DNA of 63,549 bases from Zoogloea oleivorans. Its GTDB lineage: Bacteria; Pseudomonadota; Gammaproteobacteria; Burkholderiales; Rhodocyclaceae. Both the position numbers and the translations under genes were made by a program. Shown here piece by piece: positions 44,915 to 53,751 of this stretch (the stretch's first letter is position 1; each line of letters begins with the position of its first letter). The stretch is taken from assembly GCF_008107625.1 (NCBI RefSeq), contig NZ_SDKK01000020.1, forward strand, positions 27,256 to 90,804, in the 5' to 3' direction. Under the pieces are notes generated by a model that saw only the letters and a program-made list of their open reading frames with translations, was not told where the DNA came from and made no database searches.

Positions 44915-47743
44915 TTAGAGCTTGCCGCTGAGAACGATGCCGAACCAGCGCGGGTAGGGGTAGGGCGTGTAGCTGTTCCAGCCCTTTTCGTGGGCGTTGT
45001 TGTTGAAGGCGTTCTTGGCGATCAGTGTCACGTCATAGTTGCCCTTGTGGTGACCGAGGCCGATGGCCAGGTCGGTGGTGGCCCGGTCCGGCACCCACGA
45101 GTAGTCCGACATCAGCTCGTCGGTGGTGGTGCTGCCGATGTAGGCGGTGGTGAAGCTGGTGTGGAAGACCTTGTCGCCAAAGACCGGGCGCCGGTATTCA
45201 CCGCTTACATTGACCGTCCAGTACGGGGCTTCGCCGAGGCGCTGACCACTGCGGTCGATGAAGGGGCTGGACAGGTAGGCCAGCTCCGAGGGTTTGCCGG
45301 CGTTGGGGAAGTCCTTGTAGCGGGCGTCGTTATACGAGGCGGCGGCCCGCAAGCTGGTGTAGCGGAGGCCGTTGTAGGCGGCATCCACTTCGACGCCGGA
45401 AACCTGCACCTTCGGTACGTTGCCCTGCACGCTGGTGTAGGCCAGCGGGTTGGTCACGTTGTTGTTGATGTTGTCCTGGGTGGCGAACTGGTCCACCGCG
45501 ACGACGTTCTGCTGGTAGTCCTTGATGTCCATCAGATACACGTCGGCGTTGAGCGTCAGCGTCTTGTCGAGCAGGAAGGTCTTTACCCCCAGTTCATAGG
45601 CGTTGGTGCGCTCCGGCTTGACCGTGGTGGCGACGCCGTTGACGTTGAGGGCCGAGCCGGATTTCTCTCCGTACTGCCAGCTGGCATAGGCCGTCACGTT
45701 GTCGTTGAACTTGTACTTGGGGCTGAGTACCGCAGTGTGGATCTGGTCCTTGTAGTCGCTGCGCACGCCGGTGATCAGCGCACCGATCTGGGATGCCCGG
45801 ATGGCCTTGGCGGCGGCGACCTGGGCTTTCTGGGCGGGGCTCAGGCTGGCGTAGGAGGCCGCGCCGAAGTACTTCTGGGCGACCGAGTCGGCCAGCGCCA
45901 GTTGCGCCGTGCTGGGATTGACCAGATTGCCCGCCGTGCCGTTGGCCACACTGGCGTTGGAGTAGGCGATGGAATTGAAGCCGCCCAGCGCCGTGCCGCG
46001 GGACGACACCGGGTTGAGCGCAGCGCCGACGCCGTTGTTGCGCAGGTCGGCAAAGTTCTCGGTGGTGCGCCGCTCCGTGCCGATGCGCAGCCCGGCGGTG
46101 ACGGTGAGTGCGTCGCTGAGGTGGAAGTTGGCCTGACCGTAGAGGGCCTGGCTGAAGGTATTGATGTTCTGCTGGCCGAAGCGGAACAGATCCTTGAGGG
46201 AGTTGGTCAGCAGTGCCCCGCCTGCGCTGGCGTTGAGGCCGGCGTTGGTGACCAGGGTGTTGTACTGGTTGTTGTTGGCGTACCAGGCGCCGGCGTCGGC
46301 ACCATAGCCGTTCTTTGATTCCACCTCGTTCTCGGTGCGCAGGAAATACAGGCCGGTCTGGTAATCGACGAACTTGTTGGGCTTGCCGGCGAGGCGGAAT
46401 TCCTGGCTGGTCTGGTTGTAGAAAACGCTGCCACCCCCGTTTTTCTGGACATCGAAGGGCGTGCCTTCGTCGTTGCGTGCCTGGAAGTTGTAAATGCGGT
46501 GGGCCGTGATCGAGGTGAGGGTGAGCTTATCGGTCAGGTTGTAATTCACTTCGGCCGATGCGCCCGAGGTGCCGGCGGTCTGCCCCTGGGTCTGGTTCTG
46601 GTACACCTTGCCTTCCCGGCCGATGCTGTTGAGTAACTGGTCGTAGGTGAAATTGCGTCCCTGGAACCAGTCCCGTCCAAGCCGGGCCTGGGTGCCAGTG
46701 CCGTTGGGGTCGACCAGGGTACCGTTGGCATAGCGCTGCGGTTGCTGGACGAATTCCGTGAAGCCGTTCTGGAGCTGGGTGGCGCGGGGCTGGATGTCGA
46801 GGCTGAGTTTGGCGTTCAGGTCGGCGGTGGGCGTCAGCAGGAACTGGGTGCGCGCACTGACGCGGTCCCGGTTGTACATGGTGTCTGCTTCCCGGTCGGT
46901 GTCCTCGGCAACGGTGTAGGCGCCGCGCTGCTTGTTCACCACGAAGGAGCCGCGCCATGCCAGCAGGTCGTCAATGATGGGGCCGCCGAGGGCGCCCTTG
47001 ATGAAGACCGTCTCCCGTTGCCCGTAGGTCACTTCATAGTTGGCGCTGGGGGTGAACGACGGCCCCCGGCTGGTGACGGTGACCGCACCGGCGCTGGCCC
47101 CCTTGCCGAGCAGGGTGCCCTGGGGGCCGCGGGCCACTTCGACCGATTGCACGTCGTAGAAGTCGAAGTTGCCGAGCTGGCTGAGGCCGTAGCTGACGCC
47201 GTCCACGATCAGCCCGACGCTGGGGTCCTGGGTTTCGGTGAAGCCGCGCCGGCCCAGGCCGCGGATCGACAGCGACGAGCCGCGCGTGTTGTTCTGGTTG
47301 AAGGTGATGTTGCCCAGGCGCTTGGTCAGCGCTTCCAGGTCGGTAGCCTGTTCGCGGTCGAGTTCGCCACCCGAAACCACCGAGATCGATACCGGCACAT
47401 CGTGCAGCTTTTCGAGCTGGCGCCGGCTGCGGACAACGACCGAGTCGAGGGTCTGCGTTGCCGTGGCTGCTTCGACGCTTTCTTCCCGGGCGGCTACGGC
47501 TGTCGCGACCGGTGCGGCCTGGGGTGTTGCGATTCCGCCGCGGTTTCTTTCCAGTTCCTTTTTGAGATTCTGGATTTCTGTATTGGCCTTCTTCAATTCT
47601 GCCTGAAGTTCGGCGGCTGATTTCTCGTCCGCTGCGGCGAGCGGTGCGGAGGTGCCAATAGCCAGTCCTGCAAGAAACAGGGCCAGTGGCTTGAGACGGG
47701 AGGGGTGTGCTGAACGTCGGCTTTCTTTTGTATTTTGATTCAT
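44915..47743 (-). CDS. TonB-dependent outer-membrane receptor 2
   Basis: A 942-residue receptor paralogous to receptor 1. Signal peptide about 1-38 (ALFLAGLAIGTSAPLAAAD), coiled-coil stretch (ELQAELKKANTEIQNLKKEL), linker, then a plug with VVVRSRRQLEKLHDVPVSIS, LSIRGLGRRGFTETQDPSVG and VQSVEVARGPQGTLLGKGAS. The barrel ends RWFGIVLSGKL. The shared layout with receptor 1, including the coiled coil between signal peptide and plug, shows an old duplication. It is divergent from the first DUF1549/DUF1553 operon across a 551-bp regulatory region and has its own sigma-54 promoter. Substrate unknown. Confidence 0.93.
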   Translation of the reverse strand: MNQNTKESRRSAHPSRLKPLALFLAGLAIGTSAPLAAADEKSAAELQAELKKANTEIQNLKKELERNRGGIATPQAAPVATAVAAREESVEAATATQTLDSVVVRSRRQLEKLHDVPVSISVVSGGELDREQATDLEALTKRLGNITFNQNNTRGSSLSIRGLGRRGFTETQDPSVGLIVDGVSYGLSQLGNFDFYDVQSVEVARGPQGTLLGKGASAGAVTVTSRGPSFTPSANYEVTYGQRETVFIKGALGGPIIDDLLAWRGSFVVNKQRGAYTVAEDTDREADTMYNRDRVSARTQFLLTPTADLNAKLSLDIQPRATQLQNGFTEFVQQPQRYANGTLVDPNGTGTQARLGRDWFQGRNFTYDQLLNSIGREGKVYQNQTQGQTAGTSGASAEVNYNLTDKLTLTSITAHRIYNFQARNDEGTPFDVQKNGGGSVFYNQTSQEFRLAGKPNKFVDYQTGLYFLRTENEVESKNGYGADAGAWYANNNQYNTLVTNAGLNASAGGALLTNSLKDLFRFGQQNINTFSQALYGQANFHLSDALTVTAGLRIGTERRTTENFADLRNNGVGAALNPVSSRGTALGGFNSIAYSNASVANGTAGNLVNPSTAQLALADSVAQKYFGAASYASLSPAQKAQVAAAKAIRASQIGALITGVRSDYKDQIHTAVLSPKYKFNDNVTAYASWQYGEKSGSALNVNGVATTVKPERTNAYELGVKTFLLDKTLTLNADVYLMDIKDYQQNVVAVDQFATQDNINNNVTNPLAYTSVQGNVPKVQVSGVEVDAAYNGLRYTSLRAAASYNDARYKDFPNAGKPSELAYLSSPFIDRSGQRLGEAPYWTVNVSGEYRRPVFGDKVFHTSFTTAYIGSTTTDELMSDYSWVPDRATTDLAIGLGHHKGNYDVTLIAKNAFNNNAHEKGWNSYTPYPYPRWFGIVLSGKL

Positions 47744-47788
47744 GGCTCTTTTTTAACAATGAATGAAGGGCGGACTCCATCGTTATTA

Positions 47789-47803
47789 GCATTAGCTGTG
47801 CCA
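47789..47803 (-). promoter_or_regulatory. Sigma-54 promoter for TonB receptor 2
   Basis: Minus-strand TGGCACAGCTAATGC: perfect TGGCAC at -24, TGC with one mismatch at -12 and ten bases between GG (47802-47801) and GC (47790-47789). Predicted start is about 47777, 34 bp before the ATG at 47743. Confidence 0.75.
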
Positions 47804-48219
47804 TGCGGTTTTTCTGGTGATTGAAGCGTGCTTTATGCAGATTTAAAGATATGTCTTCGTGAGGTGTTTTTAATTTACCCTGAAGAAACATGGGTTATAT
47901 ATGAATGCGAATGAGATATGGGATTTTGATGGAATGTCTGTCTGTGCTCAATGCTGTTTGTCAGGTGTCTGAATACGGACATGACGATGGGGTTTACTCT
48001 TTTATTCCTTTTTGAATCTCGTGATGATTGTCGGGGCGGGGGTTTTTGGTGCTGTCTGATAATCAGCAGCCAAGCTGGACGGGCTGCTGATGGAGCAACA
48101 TGAAATGCTGCTGAAATGCCATTTTGATCAAAGGGTTATTGTTCGGTTTTTTGTTTTTAAGTGCTGATTTGAAACAACTTATTTTATTTGCAGGCTGTTT
48201 TGAATGTGTACGCCTGGCA
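47804..48219. other. Divergent regulatory region between TonB receptor 2 and DUF1549 operon
   Basis: This AT-richer stretch has no gene. It contains TGTC-N8-GACA (47966-47981), a perfect inverted repeat at 48062-48091 and the palindrome TTTGATCAAA near 48124. Sigma-54 promoters at both ends point outward, so activator sites for both are expected here. Confidence 0.7.
48062..48091. promoter_or_regulatory. Perfect 10-bp inverted repeat, candidate sigma-54 activator site
   Basis: ATCAGCAGCC (48062-48071) and GGCTGCTGAT (48082-48091) separated by ten bases. Its centre is about 170 bp upstream of the predicted start of the DUF1549 operon and 300 bp upstream of that of TonB receptor 2, distances typical of enhancer-binding-protein sites. 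The binding protein is unknown. Confidence 0.5.
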
Positions 48220-48235
48220 CTGGCACGATAGCTGC
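48220..48235 (+). promoter_or_regulatory. Sigma-54 promoter for first DUF1549/DUF1501 operon
   Basis: CTGGCACGATAGCTGC: perfect TGGCACG at -24, CTGC at -12 and GG (48222-48223) to GC (48234-48235) with ten bases between. A second TGGCAC directly precedes it. Predicted start is about 48246, 49 bp before the ATG at 48295. Confidence 0.85.
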
Positions 48236-48294
48236 GACAGGAGTGTCATGTGTTTCGTGGCGATCTTGTTAATAGCGTTTCAGGGAGTGTGCAG

Positions 48295-50640
48295 ATGCGT
48301 GTCAGAAATGGAGTGTGTGTAGCGGTCTTGCTGGCGGTGACGTCTTCCGCCATCGGCGCTGAGCTCGAGAAGAAACCTGCCGCCGCGGCCGCGACGGGGA
48401 AATCGGCGGTTCCCAACGGCTGGGCTTATTTGCCGGTGAAAAACCCGGAAGCCCCGGCGGTCAAGCAGGGCAAATGGGTTCGTACTCCTGTCGATGCTTT
48501 CGTGCTGGCCAGGCTGGAAGAAAAGGGCATCAAGCCCTCCGCCGAAACGGATCGCGCCACTTTCATTCGCCGCGCCACGCTGGATGCGTGGGGCTTGCTG
48601 CCGACCCCGGAAGAGGTCAAGGCTTTCGTCAATGACAAATCGCCCAATGCCCATGAAAAGCTGGTCGACCGCTTGCTGGCGTCGCACCATTTCGGCGAGC
48701 GTCAGGCCCGGCGCTGGCTCGATCTGGCCCGCTACGCCGACAGCTCCGGTTTCCAGAACGATGCGACCCGCCCGAATAACTGGCGCTACCGCGATTACGT
48801 GATCAAGGCCTTCAACGACGACAAGCCTTTCGATCGCTTTATCAAGGAACAGGTTGCCGGCGACGAGTTGTGGCCCGATAGCCAGGACGCGAAGATTGCC
48901 ACCGGCTTCCTGGCCGGCTATCCCGACAATGCCAACTCCCGCGATCTGGTGCAGCGCAAGTACCAGATCACCACCGACATCACCGACACCATCGGTGAAA
49001 CCTTTCTGGCCTCGACGACCGGCTGCGCCCGCTGCCACAACCACAAGGCCGACAAGCTGAGCCAGAAGGAGTATTTCCAGTTCCAGGCCTTCTTCGCCAA
49101 CACGGCCTTCGATCAGCGTCTTCCGTTGCTCAAGGGCACCGAAACCGAGTGGGACAAGAAATTTACCGAGCAGCAGGCCAAGTACCGCGAAGCCACCAAG
49201 GCCATCCGCGACAAGCAGGCGGCCGTGCTGGCGCCGTACAAGGAGGCGGGCGTCAAGTATCAGAAGGAGCGTTACCTGACCGACAGCCGGGAATCCATCT
49301 TCAAGGCCGAGAAGGACTGGAACGCGCTGGACCGCTGGGTGAACTTCCGCCACAAGACGGTTTTCAATGCGGATACCGATACCGCTGGCTACCTGCGCCT
49401 GACCGCCGAGAACAAGGACCACGCCGATCACACGCCTGACCGGATTGTTGCCTGGAAGGACTACCAGAAGCTGCAGGCCGAACTGCGCAAGTTCGACCAC
49501 CTGCGCCCCGAGCGCGGTTCCACCAACATCACCGCGGCGACGGAACTTGGTCATTCGGATTCGCCGCCCACCTTTGTGCGCTTCGGTGGCATCCACGAGC
49601 GTCCGCTTGAAGAAGTCCAGCCGGGCATTCCGGCCCTGTGGGGTGGCGACAAGATCGACATCAAGCCGACGGCAACCTCGTCCGGCCGCCGCACGGCGCT
49701 GGCCAACTGGCTGTCCAGCGCCAACAACCCGCTGACGGCGCGGGTGTATGTGAACCGCGTGTGGGGACAGTATTTCGACAAGGGGCTTGTCGGCACGCTG
49801 GCCGACTTTGGCCGTGCCGGTGAGAAGCCGACCAATCCGGAACTGCTCGACTATCTGGCCACCAGCTTCGTCAAGAACGGCTGGAGCGTGAAGAAGCTGC
49901 AACGGGAGATCATGCTGTCCAGCGTCTACCGTCAGTCTTCCGACCCGCGTGACGATGTGGCCAGGCTGGATCCGAAGAACGAGTTGCTGGCGGTGTACCC
50001 CCGCAAGCGCCTTGAAGCCGAGGAAATCCGTGATGCCCTGCTGTACGCATCCGGTCAGCTGACCGATGTGGTGGGCGGCCCGTCGGTGTTCCCGCCGATT
50101 GCCAAGGTGCTCGAAGGCGGTCAGGCCGACTTTGACGGCAACCGTGCCTGGAGCGTGTCGAAGGACAAGGCCGACTGGAACCGTCGCAGCGTCTATATCT
50201 TCAGCCGCCGCAGCCTGCCGTACCCGCTGCTGCAGAACTTCGATCCGGCCAACCCTTCCCAGGCCCACCACAAGCGTGACGTGACCACCACGCCGCTGCA
50301 GGCTCTGACGCTGTTCAACAGCGACATCGTGGTGAATTGGTCGCAGGCGCTGGCTGGTCGGATCATCAATGAAGCGGGCAAGGACGAATCTGCCCAGTTC
50401 AACCGCCTGTACCAGATCCTCTTCTCCCGCGAGCCGAGCAAGGCCGAGACGGCTGCGCTGAAGGCCTTCCTGGCCAGGGAAGAAAGCGTCGTCCAGAAAA
50501 AGGTTGCCGCCGGCAAGTTCGAAGCCGCGGTGCCGGTCGGCCTGAAGGATCCGTCCAGCATCAATCCGGTGCGTGGCGCGGCCTTCGTCGATCTGGTGCA
50601 CACCGTGGCCAATTCCAACGATTTCGCCTACCGCTTCTGA
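48295..50640 (+). CDS. DUF1549/DUF1553 haem-motif protein 1 (planctomycete-type)
   Basis: A 781-residue exported protein. Signal peptide MRVRNGVCVAVLLAVTSSAIGA; DUF1549 (PSCyt2) about 40-260 with RTPVDAFVLARLEEKGIKP, ERQARRWLDLARYADSSGF and a haem-binding CARCHNHK at about 245; DUF1553 (PSD1) about 460-705 with GRRTALANWLSSANNPLTAR, YVNRVWGQYF and RDVTTTPLQALTLFNSD. It lacks the separate N-terminal PSCyt1 cytochrome domain many relatives carry. Such proteins are abundant in Planctomycetes and uncommon in Betaproteobacteria; function is unknown. ATG 48295 has a GGGAG site and starts the signal peptide; an ATG 45 bp upstream is poorer. It pairs with the DUF1501 gene 35 bp downstream. Confidence 0.92.
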   Translation: MRVRNGVCVAVLLAVTSSAIGAELEKKPAAAAATGKSAVPNGWAYLPVKNPEAPAVKQGKWVRTPVDAFVLARLEEKGIKPSAETDRATFIRRATLDAWGLLPTPEEVKAFVNDKSPNAHEKLVDRLLASHHFGERQARRWLDLARYADSSGFQNDATRPNNWRYRDYVIKAFNDDKPFDRFIKEQVAGDELWPDSQDAKIATGFLAGYPDNANSRDLVQRKYQITTDITDTIGETFLASTTGCARCHNHKADKLSQKEYFQFQAFFANTAFDQRLPLLKGTETEWDKKFTEQQAKYREATKAIRDKQAAVLAPYKEAGVKYQKERYLTDSRESIFKAEKDWNALDRWVNFRHKTVFNADTDTAGYLRLTAENKDHADHTPDRIVAWKDYQKLQAELRKFDHLRPERGSTNITAATELGHSDSPPTFVRFGGIHERPLEEVQPGIPALWGGDKIDIKPTATSSGRRTALANWLSSANNPLTARVYVNRVWGQYFDKGLVGTLADFGRAGEKPTNPELLDYLATSFVKNGWSVKKLQREIMLSSVYRQSSDPRDDVARLDPKNELLAVYPRKRLEAEEIRDALLYASGQLTDVVGGPSVFPPIAKVLEGGQADFDGNRAWSVSKDKADWNRRSVYIFSRRSLPYPLLQNFDPANPSQAHHKRDVTTTPLQALTLFNSDIVVNWSQALAGRIINEAGKDESAQFNRLYQILFSREPSKAETAALKAFLAREESVVQKKVAAGKFEAAVPVGLKDPSSINPVRGAAFVDLVHTVANSNDFAYRF

Positions 50641-50675
50641 CCAACCCCGATTATTCGAAATAAGGAAAACCGATC

Positions 50676-52127
50676 ATGAGTACCAACCGTCGCGACTTTC
50701 TTCTCAAGGCCGGGCTGGGTGTAGGCGGTGTTGCCGCCAGCGGCTTCATCCCGGGCGTGGGCTACATCAATGCCGCCACGGCGGCCGAATTGATCGACCC
50801 GCTGGCCGCCAAGCAGCCGCACTTTCCGGGCAAGGTCAAATCGGTGATCTGGCTCCACCAGAACGGCGCGCCTTCCACGCTGGACCTGTATGACTACAAG
50901 CCGGAGCTCTTCAAGCTGGCCGGCCAGCCGGTGCCGGCGTCCTTCCTGAAAGGCATCAAGACCTCCACCCAGGGCGGGGTGAACAAGCTTTTTGCGTCCA
51001 ACAAGCGCACCTTCAAGCAGTACGGCGAGAGCGGTGCGTGGTTCTCCGAACTGCTGCCCAACCTGGCCCAGCAGGCCGACAAGCTGGCCTTCATCAAGTC
51101 GAGCGTGACTGTTGGCGCGACCCACGACATCTCGATCCTGAAGCTCAACACGGGCGATCTGAACCCGGGCCGCCCGTCCCTCGGGGCGTGGATCAATTAC
51201 GCGCTGGGTTCCCTCAACCCGGACCTGCCGTCCTACGTGGTGCTCTACAACGGCGAGCAGGAACCCAGCGCCGGCTCGGTGAACTGGAGCTCCGGCTTCC
51301 TGCCGGCGGTTTATCAGGGCACGGCCTTCCGGCCCAGCGATTCGCCGATTCTCTACCTCGAGCGTCCGGACCTGCGTTCCGCCGACCAGCAGCGGGCCTC
51401 GCTGGATCTGCTGAAGCATCTCAACAAGCTCGGCGGCGATCGTCGTCCGAACGACACCGAACTGCGGGCCCGTCTCGAATCCTACGAACTGGCTGACCGC
51501 ATGCAGAAGGCCGCGCCGGAAGCGGTCGATCTGTCGAAGGAGTCCGAAGCCACGCTCAAGCTCTACGGCATCGACGACCCGACGAGCGAAAGCTACGGCA
51601 AGGTGTTGCTGCGTGCCCGTCGCCTGGTGGAGCGGGGCGTTCGCTTCATCCAGGTGGTGTCCGGCTATCCGAGCAACGTGCAGGATAACGAGCGGCGCAG
51701 CTGGGACGCCCACAGTGACCTGGACGGCAACCACGCCACCCAGGCACGCATGGTGGACAAGCCCATCGCCGGCCTGCTGGCTGATCTCAAGACCCTCGGC
51801 CTGCTCGATTCGACGCTGGTGGTGTGGGCCTCCGAGTTCTCCCGCACCCCGTGGGGCGAGAGCGGTACCGGCCGCGACCACAATCCGTGGGGTTACACCC
51901 AGTGGGTGGCGGGCGGCGGCGTGAAGGCCGGCTACACCTTCGGCGAGACGGACGAGCTGGGTGTGCAGGTAGCCGACAAGGACAAGGCCGTGGATACCTA
52001 CGACCTGCACGCCACGGTGCTGCACCTGCTCGGCCTTGATCACCTCAAGACCACCTTCATCAACAACGGCCGTTCGGAACGCCCGACCGTGGTGTATGGC
52101 AAGGTCGTGAAGGAAATCCTGGCCTGA
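50676..52127 (+). CDS. Tat-exported DUF1501 protein 1
   Basis: A 483-residue protein with a twin-arginine signal (TNRRDFLLKAGLGVGGVAA) ending before AAELIDPLAAKQPHF. DUF1501 proteins share the sulfatase/alkaline-phosphatase fold; family blocks seen are SVIWLHQNGAPSTLDLYDYK, RARRLVERGVRFIQVV, SWDAHSDLDGNHATQ, LVVWASEFSRTPWGESGTGR and DHNPWGYTQWVAGGG, rich in potential metal ligands (D, H). No enzyme activity is established for the family. An AAGGAA site precedes the ATG. It is co-transcribed with the DUF1549/DUF1553 gene, the usual pairing of these families, and has a close paralogue at 56338-57783. Confidence 0.92.
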   Translation: MSTNRRDFLLKAGLGVGGVAASGFIPGVGYINAATAAELIDPLAAKQPHFPGKVKSVIWLHQNGAPSTLDLYDYKPELFKLAGQPVPASFLKGIKTSTQGGVNKLFASNKRTFKQYGESGAWFSELLPNLAQQADKLAFIKSSVTVGATHDISILKLNTGDLNPGRPSLGAWINYALGSLNPDLPSYVVLYNGEQEPSAGSVNWSSGFLPAVYQGTAFRPSDSPILYLERPDLRSADQQRASLDLLKHLNKLGGDRRPNDTELRARLESYELADRMQKAAPEAVDLSKESEATLKLYGIDDPTSESYGKVLLRARRLVERGVRFIQVVSGYPSNVQDNERRSWDAHSDLDGNHATQARMVDKPIAGLLADLKTLGLLDSTLVVWASEFSRTPWGESGTGRDHNPWGYTQWVAGGGVKAGYTFGETDELGVQVADKDKAVDTYDLHATVLHLLGLDHLKTTFINNGRSERPTVVYGKVVKEILA

Positions 52128-52136
52128 TAAGGGATG

Positions 52137-52181
52137 CAGGAATCGCTTCGGGCCCTGCGCCGCAAGCGATTCCTGCTTTTC
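52137..52181 (+). terminator. Intrinsic terminator inside first cassette
   Basis: GCAGGAATCGCTT (52137-52149) pairs perfectly with AAGCGATTCCTGC (52165-52177), a 13-bp stem with a 15-base loop followed by TTTT. It begins 9 bp after the DUF1501 stop and lies before the peroxiredoxin gene, so it should reduce expression of the two genes downstream. Confidence 0.85.
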
Positions 52182-52218
52182 CGAATACAAAACAAGAAAT
52201 GCTGAGGAAATGACTTTG

Positions 52219-52803
52219 ATGAACCGCGCGCTTGTTCCCGCTCTTTTGCTGTCTGCCCTGTTTGCCACGCCCTCCCTGGCCGCCCTGAATGAGGGCGACA
52301 AGGCGCCGGACTTCAGCGCCCAGGCCTCCCTGGCCGGCAAGGCCTTCAATTACACCTTCAAGGACGCCCTGAAAAAGGGGCCGGTGGTGGTCTATTTCTA
52401 TCCGTCGGCCTTTACCGGCGGCTGCAATCTGCAGGCTCACACCTTTGCCGAAAATATCGACAAATTTGCCGCGGCCGGTGCCACGGTGATTGGCGTGTCC
52501 CTCGACAGCATCGGGCGTCTGAATGCCTTCTCGGCCGACCCCGAATACTGCGCCGGCAAAGTGGCGGTGGCCTCCGACCCGGACGGCAAGATCGCCCGCT
52601 CTTTCGACCTGGCCGTGGTCGACACGCCGGCCGGTCGCAAGGACAGCAAGGGCAATGACATCGACCATGGCCGCGTGGATCGGGTGACCTACGTCATCAA
52701 GCCCGACGGCAAGGTCGCCGCCACCATCGGGGGGGTCGCCCCGGTGGCCAACGTGGAAAAAGCCCTCGAAACCGTAACCCGTCTGGCGTCGGCCCGCCGC
52801 TGA
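52219..52803 (+). CDS. Periplasmic peroxiredoxin (AhpC/TSA family)
   Basis: A 194-residue exported peroxiredoxin, expected to reduce peroxides. Signal peptide MNRALVPALLLSALFATPSLA; LNEGDKAPDFSAQASLAGK starts the fold; peroxidatic Cys in YPSAFTGGCNLQAHTFAE, a second Cys in DPEYCAGKVAVASD; end typical of the BCP/Prx group (VIKPDGKVAATIGG). The usual PxxxT/SxxC proline-threonine context is changed (FTGGC). ATG 52219 is preferred over 52210 because the AGGA site is ten bases upstream, versus one for the earlier ATG. Its place between haem proteins and a cytochrome suggests protection from peroxide made by the neighbours. Confidence 0.88.
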   Translation: MNRALVPALLLSALFATPSLAALNEGDKAPDFSAQASLAGKAFNYTFKDALKKGPVVVYFYPSAFTGGCNLQAHTFAENIDKFAAAGATVIGVSLDSIGRLNAFSADPEYCAGKVAVASDPDGKIARSFDLAVVDTPAGRKDSKGNDIDHGRVDRVTYVIKPDGKVAATIGGVAPVANVEKALETVTRLASARR

Positions 52804-52816
52804 GGTCGATTTGCCG

Positions 52817-53530
52817 ATGAGGGGTTTGCGAGGAAGGGGCCAGGCCCCGGTGAGTTGTTTGGGAGGCGTGGTCCTGGCGCTGCTGCTGGCAGCGCTCGTC
52901 CTGTCTGCGCCGGTCATGGCCCAGGCCGGGAAGGGGAAGGCGGCTGCCGTGGCTGTCGCCAGGGGCGATCCGCAGCGTGGAGCGCTCAAGTCGGAGGACG
53001 AGCGTTGCCAGGAGTGCCACGGGGCGGACGGTCACGGTTTCGGGCAGAGCGCCAGTTCCGAGGGGCGTCACCCCAAGCTGGCCGGGCAGTCGGCGGCGTA
53101 CATCATCAAGCAGCTCGACAACTTTCGCAGCGGCGCGCGCAAGCATGACGTGATGAGCATGATGGCCAGAACGGTGGATCCAGCAGACATCGTCGACATT
53201 GCCGCCTACTTTGCCAGCCGCACGCCGATGAAGGGCGATGGAACGGGTGACAGCGCGGCGGGCAGGGCGCTCTACGAAAAGGGCGATCCGGCGCGGGGCG
53301 TAACGGCCTGCATCACCTGCCATGGCCCGGGCGGCAAGGGGCTGGCCGGGCTGGGGGCCGAATCGCCGCTGATTGGCGGGCAGGAGTGGCGCTACCTGGA
53401 GAAGCAACTGCTCGACTGGCGCAGTGGCGAGCGCAGCAACAGCCGCGACGGTGTCATGAACACGGTGATCCGCCCGCTCACCGACCAGGATATTCGTGCC
53501 TTGAGCGACTACCTTTCGGGGCTGCCCTGA
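52817..53530 (+). CDS. Dihaem cytochrome c (c4-like)
   Basis: A 237-residue exported cytochrome with two haem motifs, CQECH (GADGHGFG) and CITCH (GPGGKGL), each in a separate class I domain, with HPKLAGQSAAYIIKQLDNFR and IGGQEWRYLEKQLLDWRSGE as family-type segments after each haem. The signal/anchor helix is near the N-terminus (VVLALLLAALVLSAPVMAQA). Start ATG 52817 is preferred over the TTG at 52811; GAGG lies about 11 bases upstream. It begins 13 bp after the peroxiredoxin stop and ends the first cassette. Likely an electron carrier between periplasmic redox enzymes and a terminal oxidase. Confidence 0.9.
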   Translation: MRGLRGRGQAPVSCLGGVVLALLLAALVLSAPVMAQAGKGKAAAVAVARGDPQRGALKSEDERCQECHGADGHGFGQSASSEGRHPKLAGQSAAYIIKQLDNFRSGARKHDVMSMMARTVDPADIVDIAAYFASRTPMKGDGTGDSAAGRALYEKGDPARGVTACITCHGPGGKGLAGLGAESPLIGGQEWRYLEKQLLDWRSGERSNSRDGVMNTVIRPLTDQDIRALSDYLSGLP

Positions 53531-53751
53531 GCGCATTCCGTTCAGGTGGCCGGTGCCGGGCTGCTGACGAACTGTTGGTGCCGCAGCACGGCCGTTTATC
53601 CGCTTGCTGGGCTGGCAACAGTCGGCCTGGTTGCATGGCATTGAAAAGACCCCGGCTGGACCTGGAAGGCGTTGAAATAACGTTGAATTTGTTTTTCAAA
53701 TTCAAATGCTTGATTTTATTTCCCATGTCTTTCGAATCAACGCCTGTGGGG
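53531..53751. other. Intergenic region upstream of second cassette
   Basis: No gene is seen. It holds GGCTGCTGA at 53559-53567 (the same half-site as in the inverted repeat at 48082) and an ACTGTTG...CAACAGT pair (about 53571-53618), candidates for activator sites of the sigma-54 promoter that follows. Confidence 0.45.

Noticed and set aside
48120-48134. TTTGATCAAA as an FNR/CRP-type site
   Set aside because: FNR sites need TTGAT-N4-ATCAA; here the halves overlap with no spacer, so it is left as an unassigned palindrome.
48280-50601. 773-codon open frame antisense to DUF1549/DUF1553 copy 1
   Set aside because: The composition is typical of a shadow frame, and the plus strand encodes a recognisable protein with ribosome site and signal peptide.
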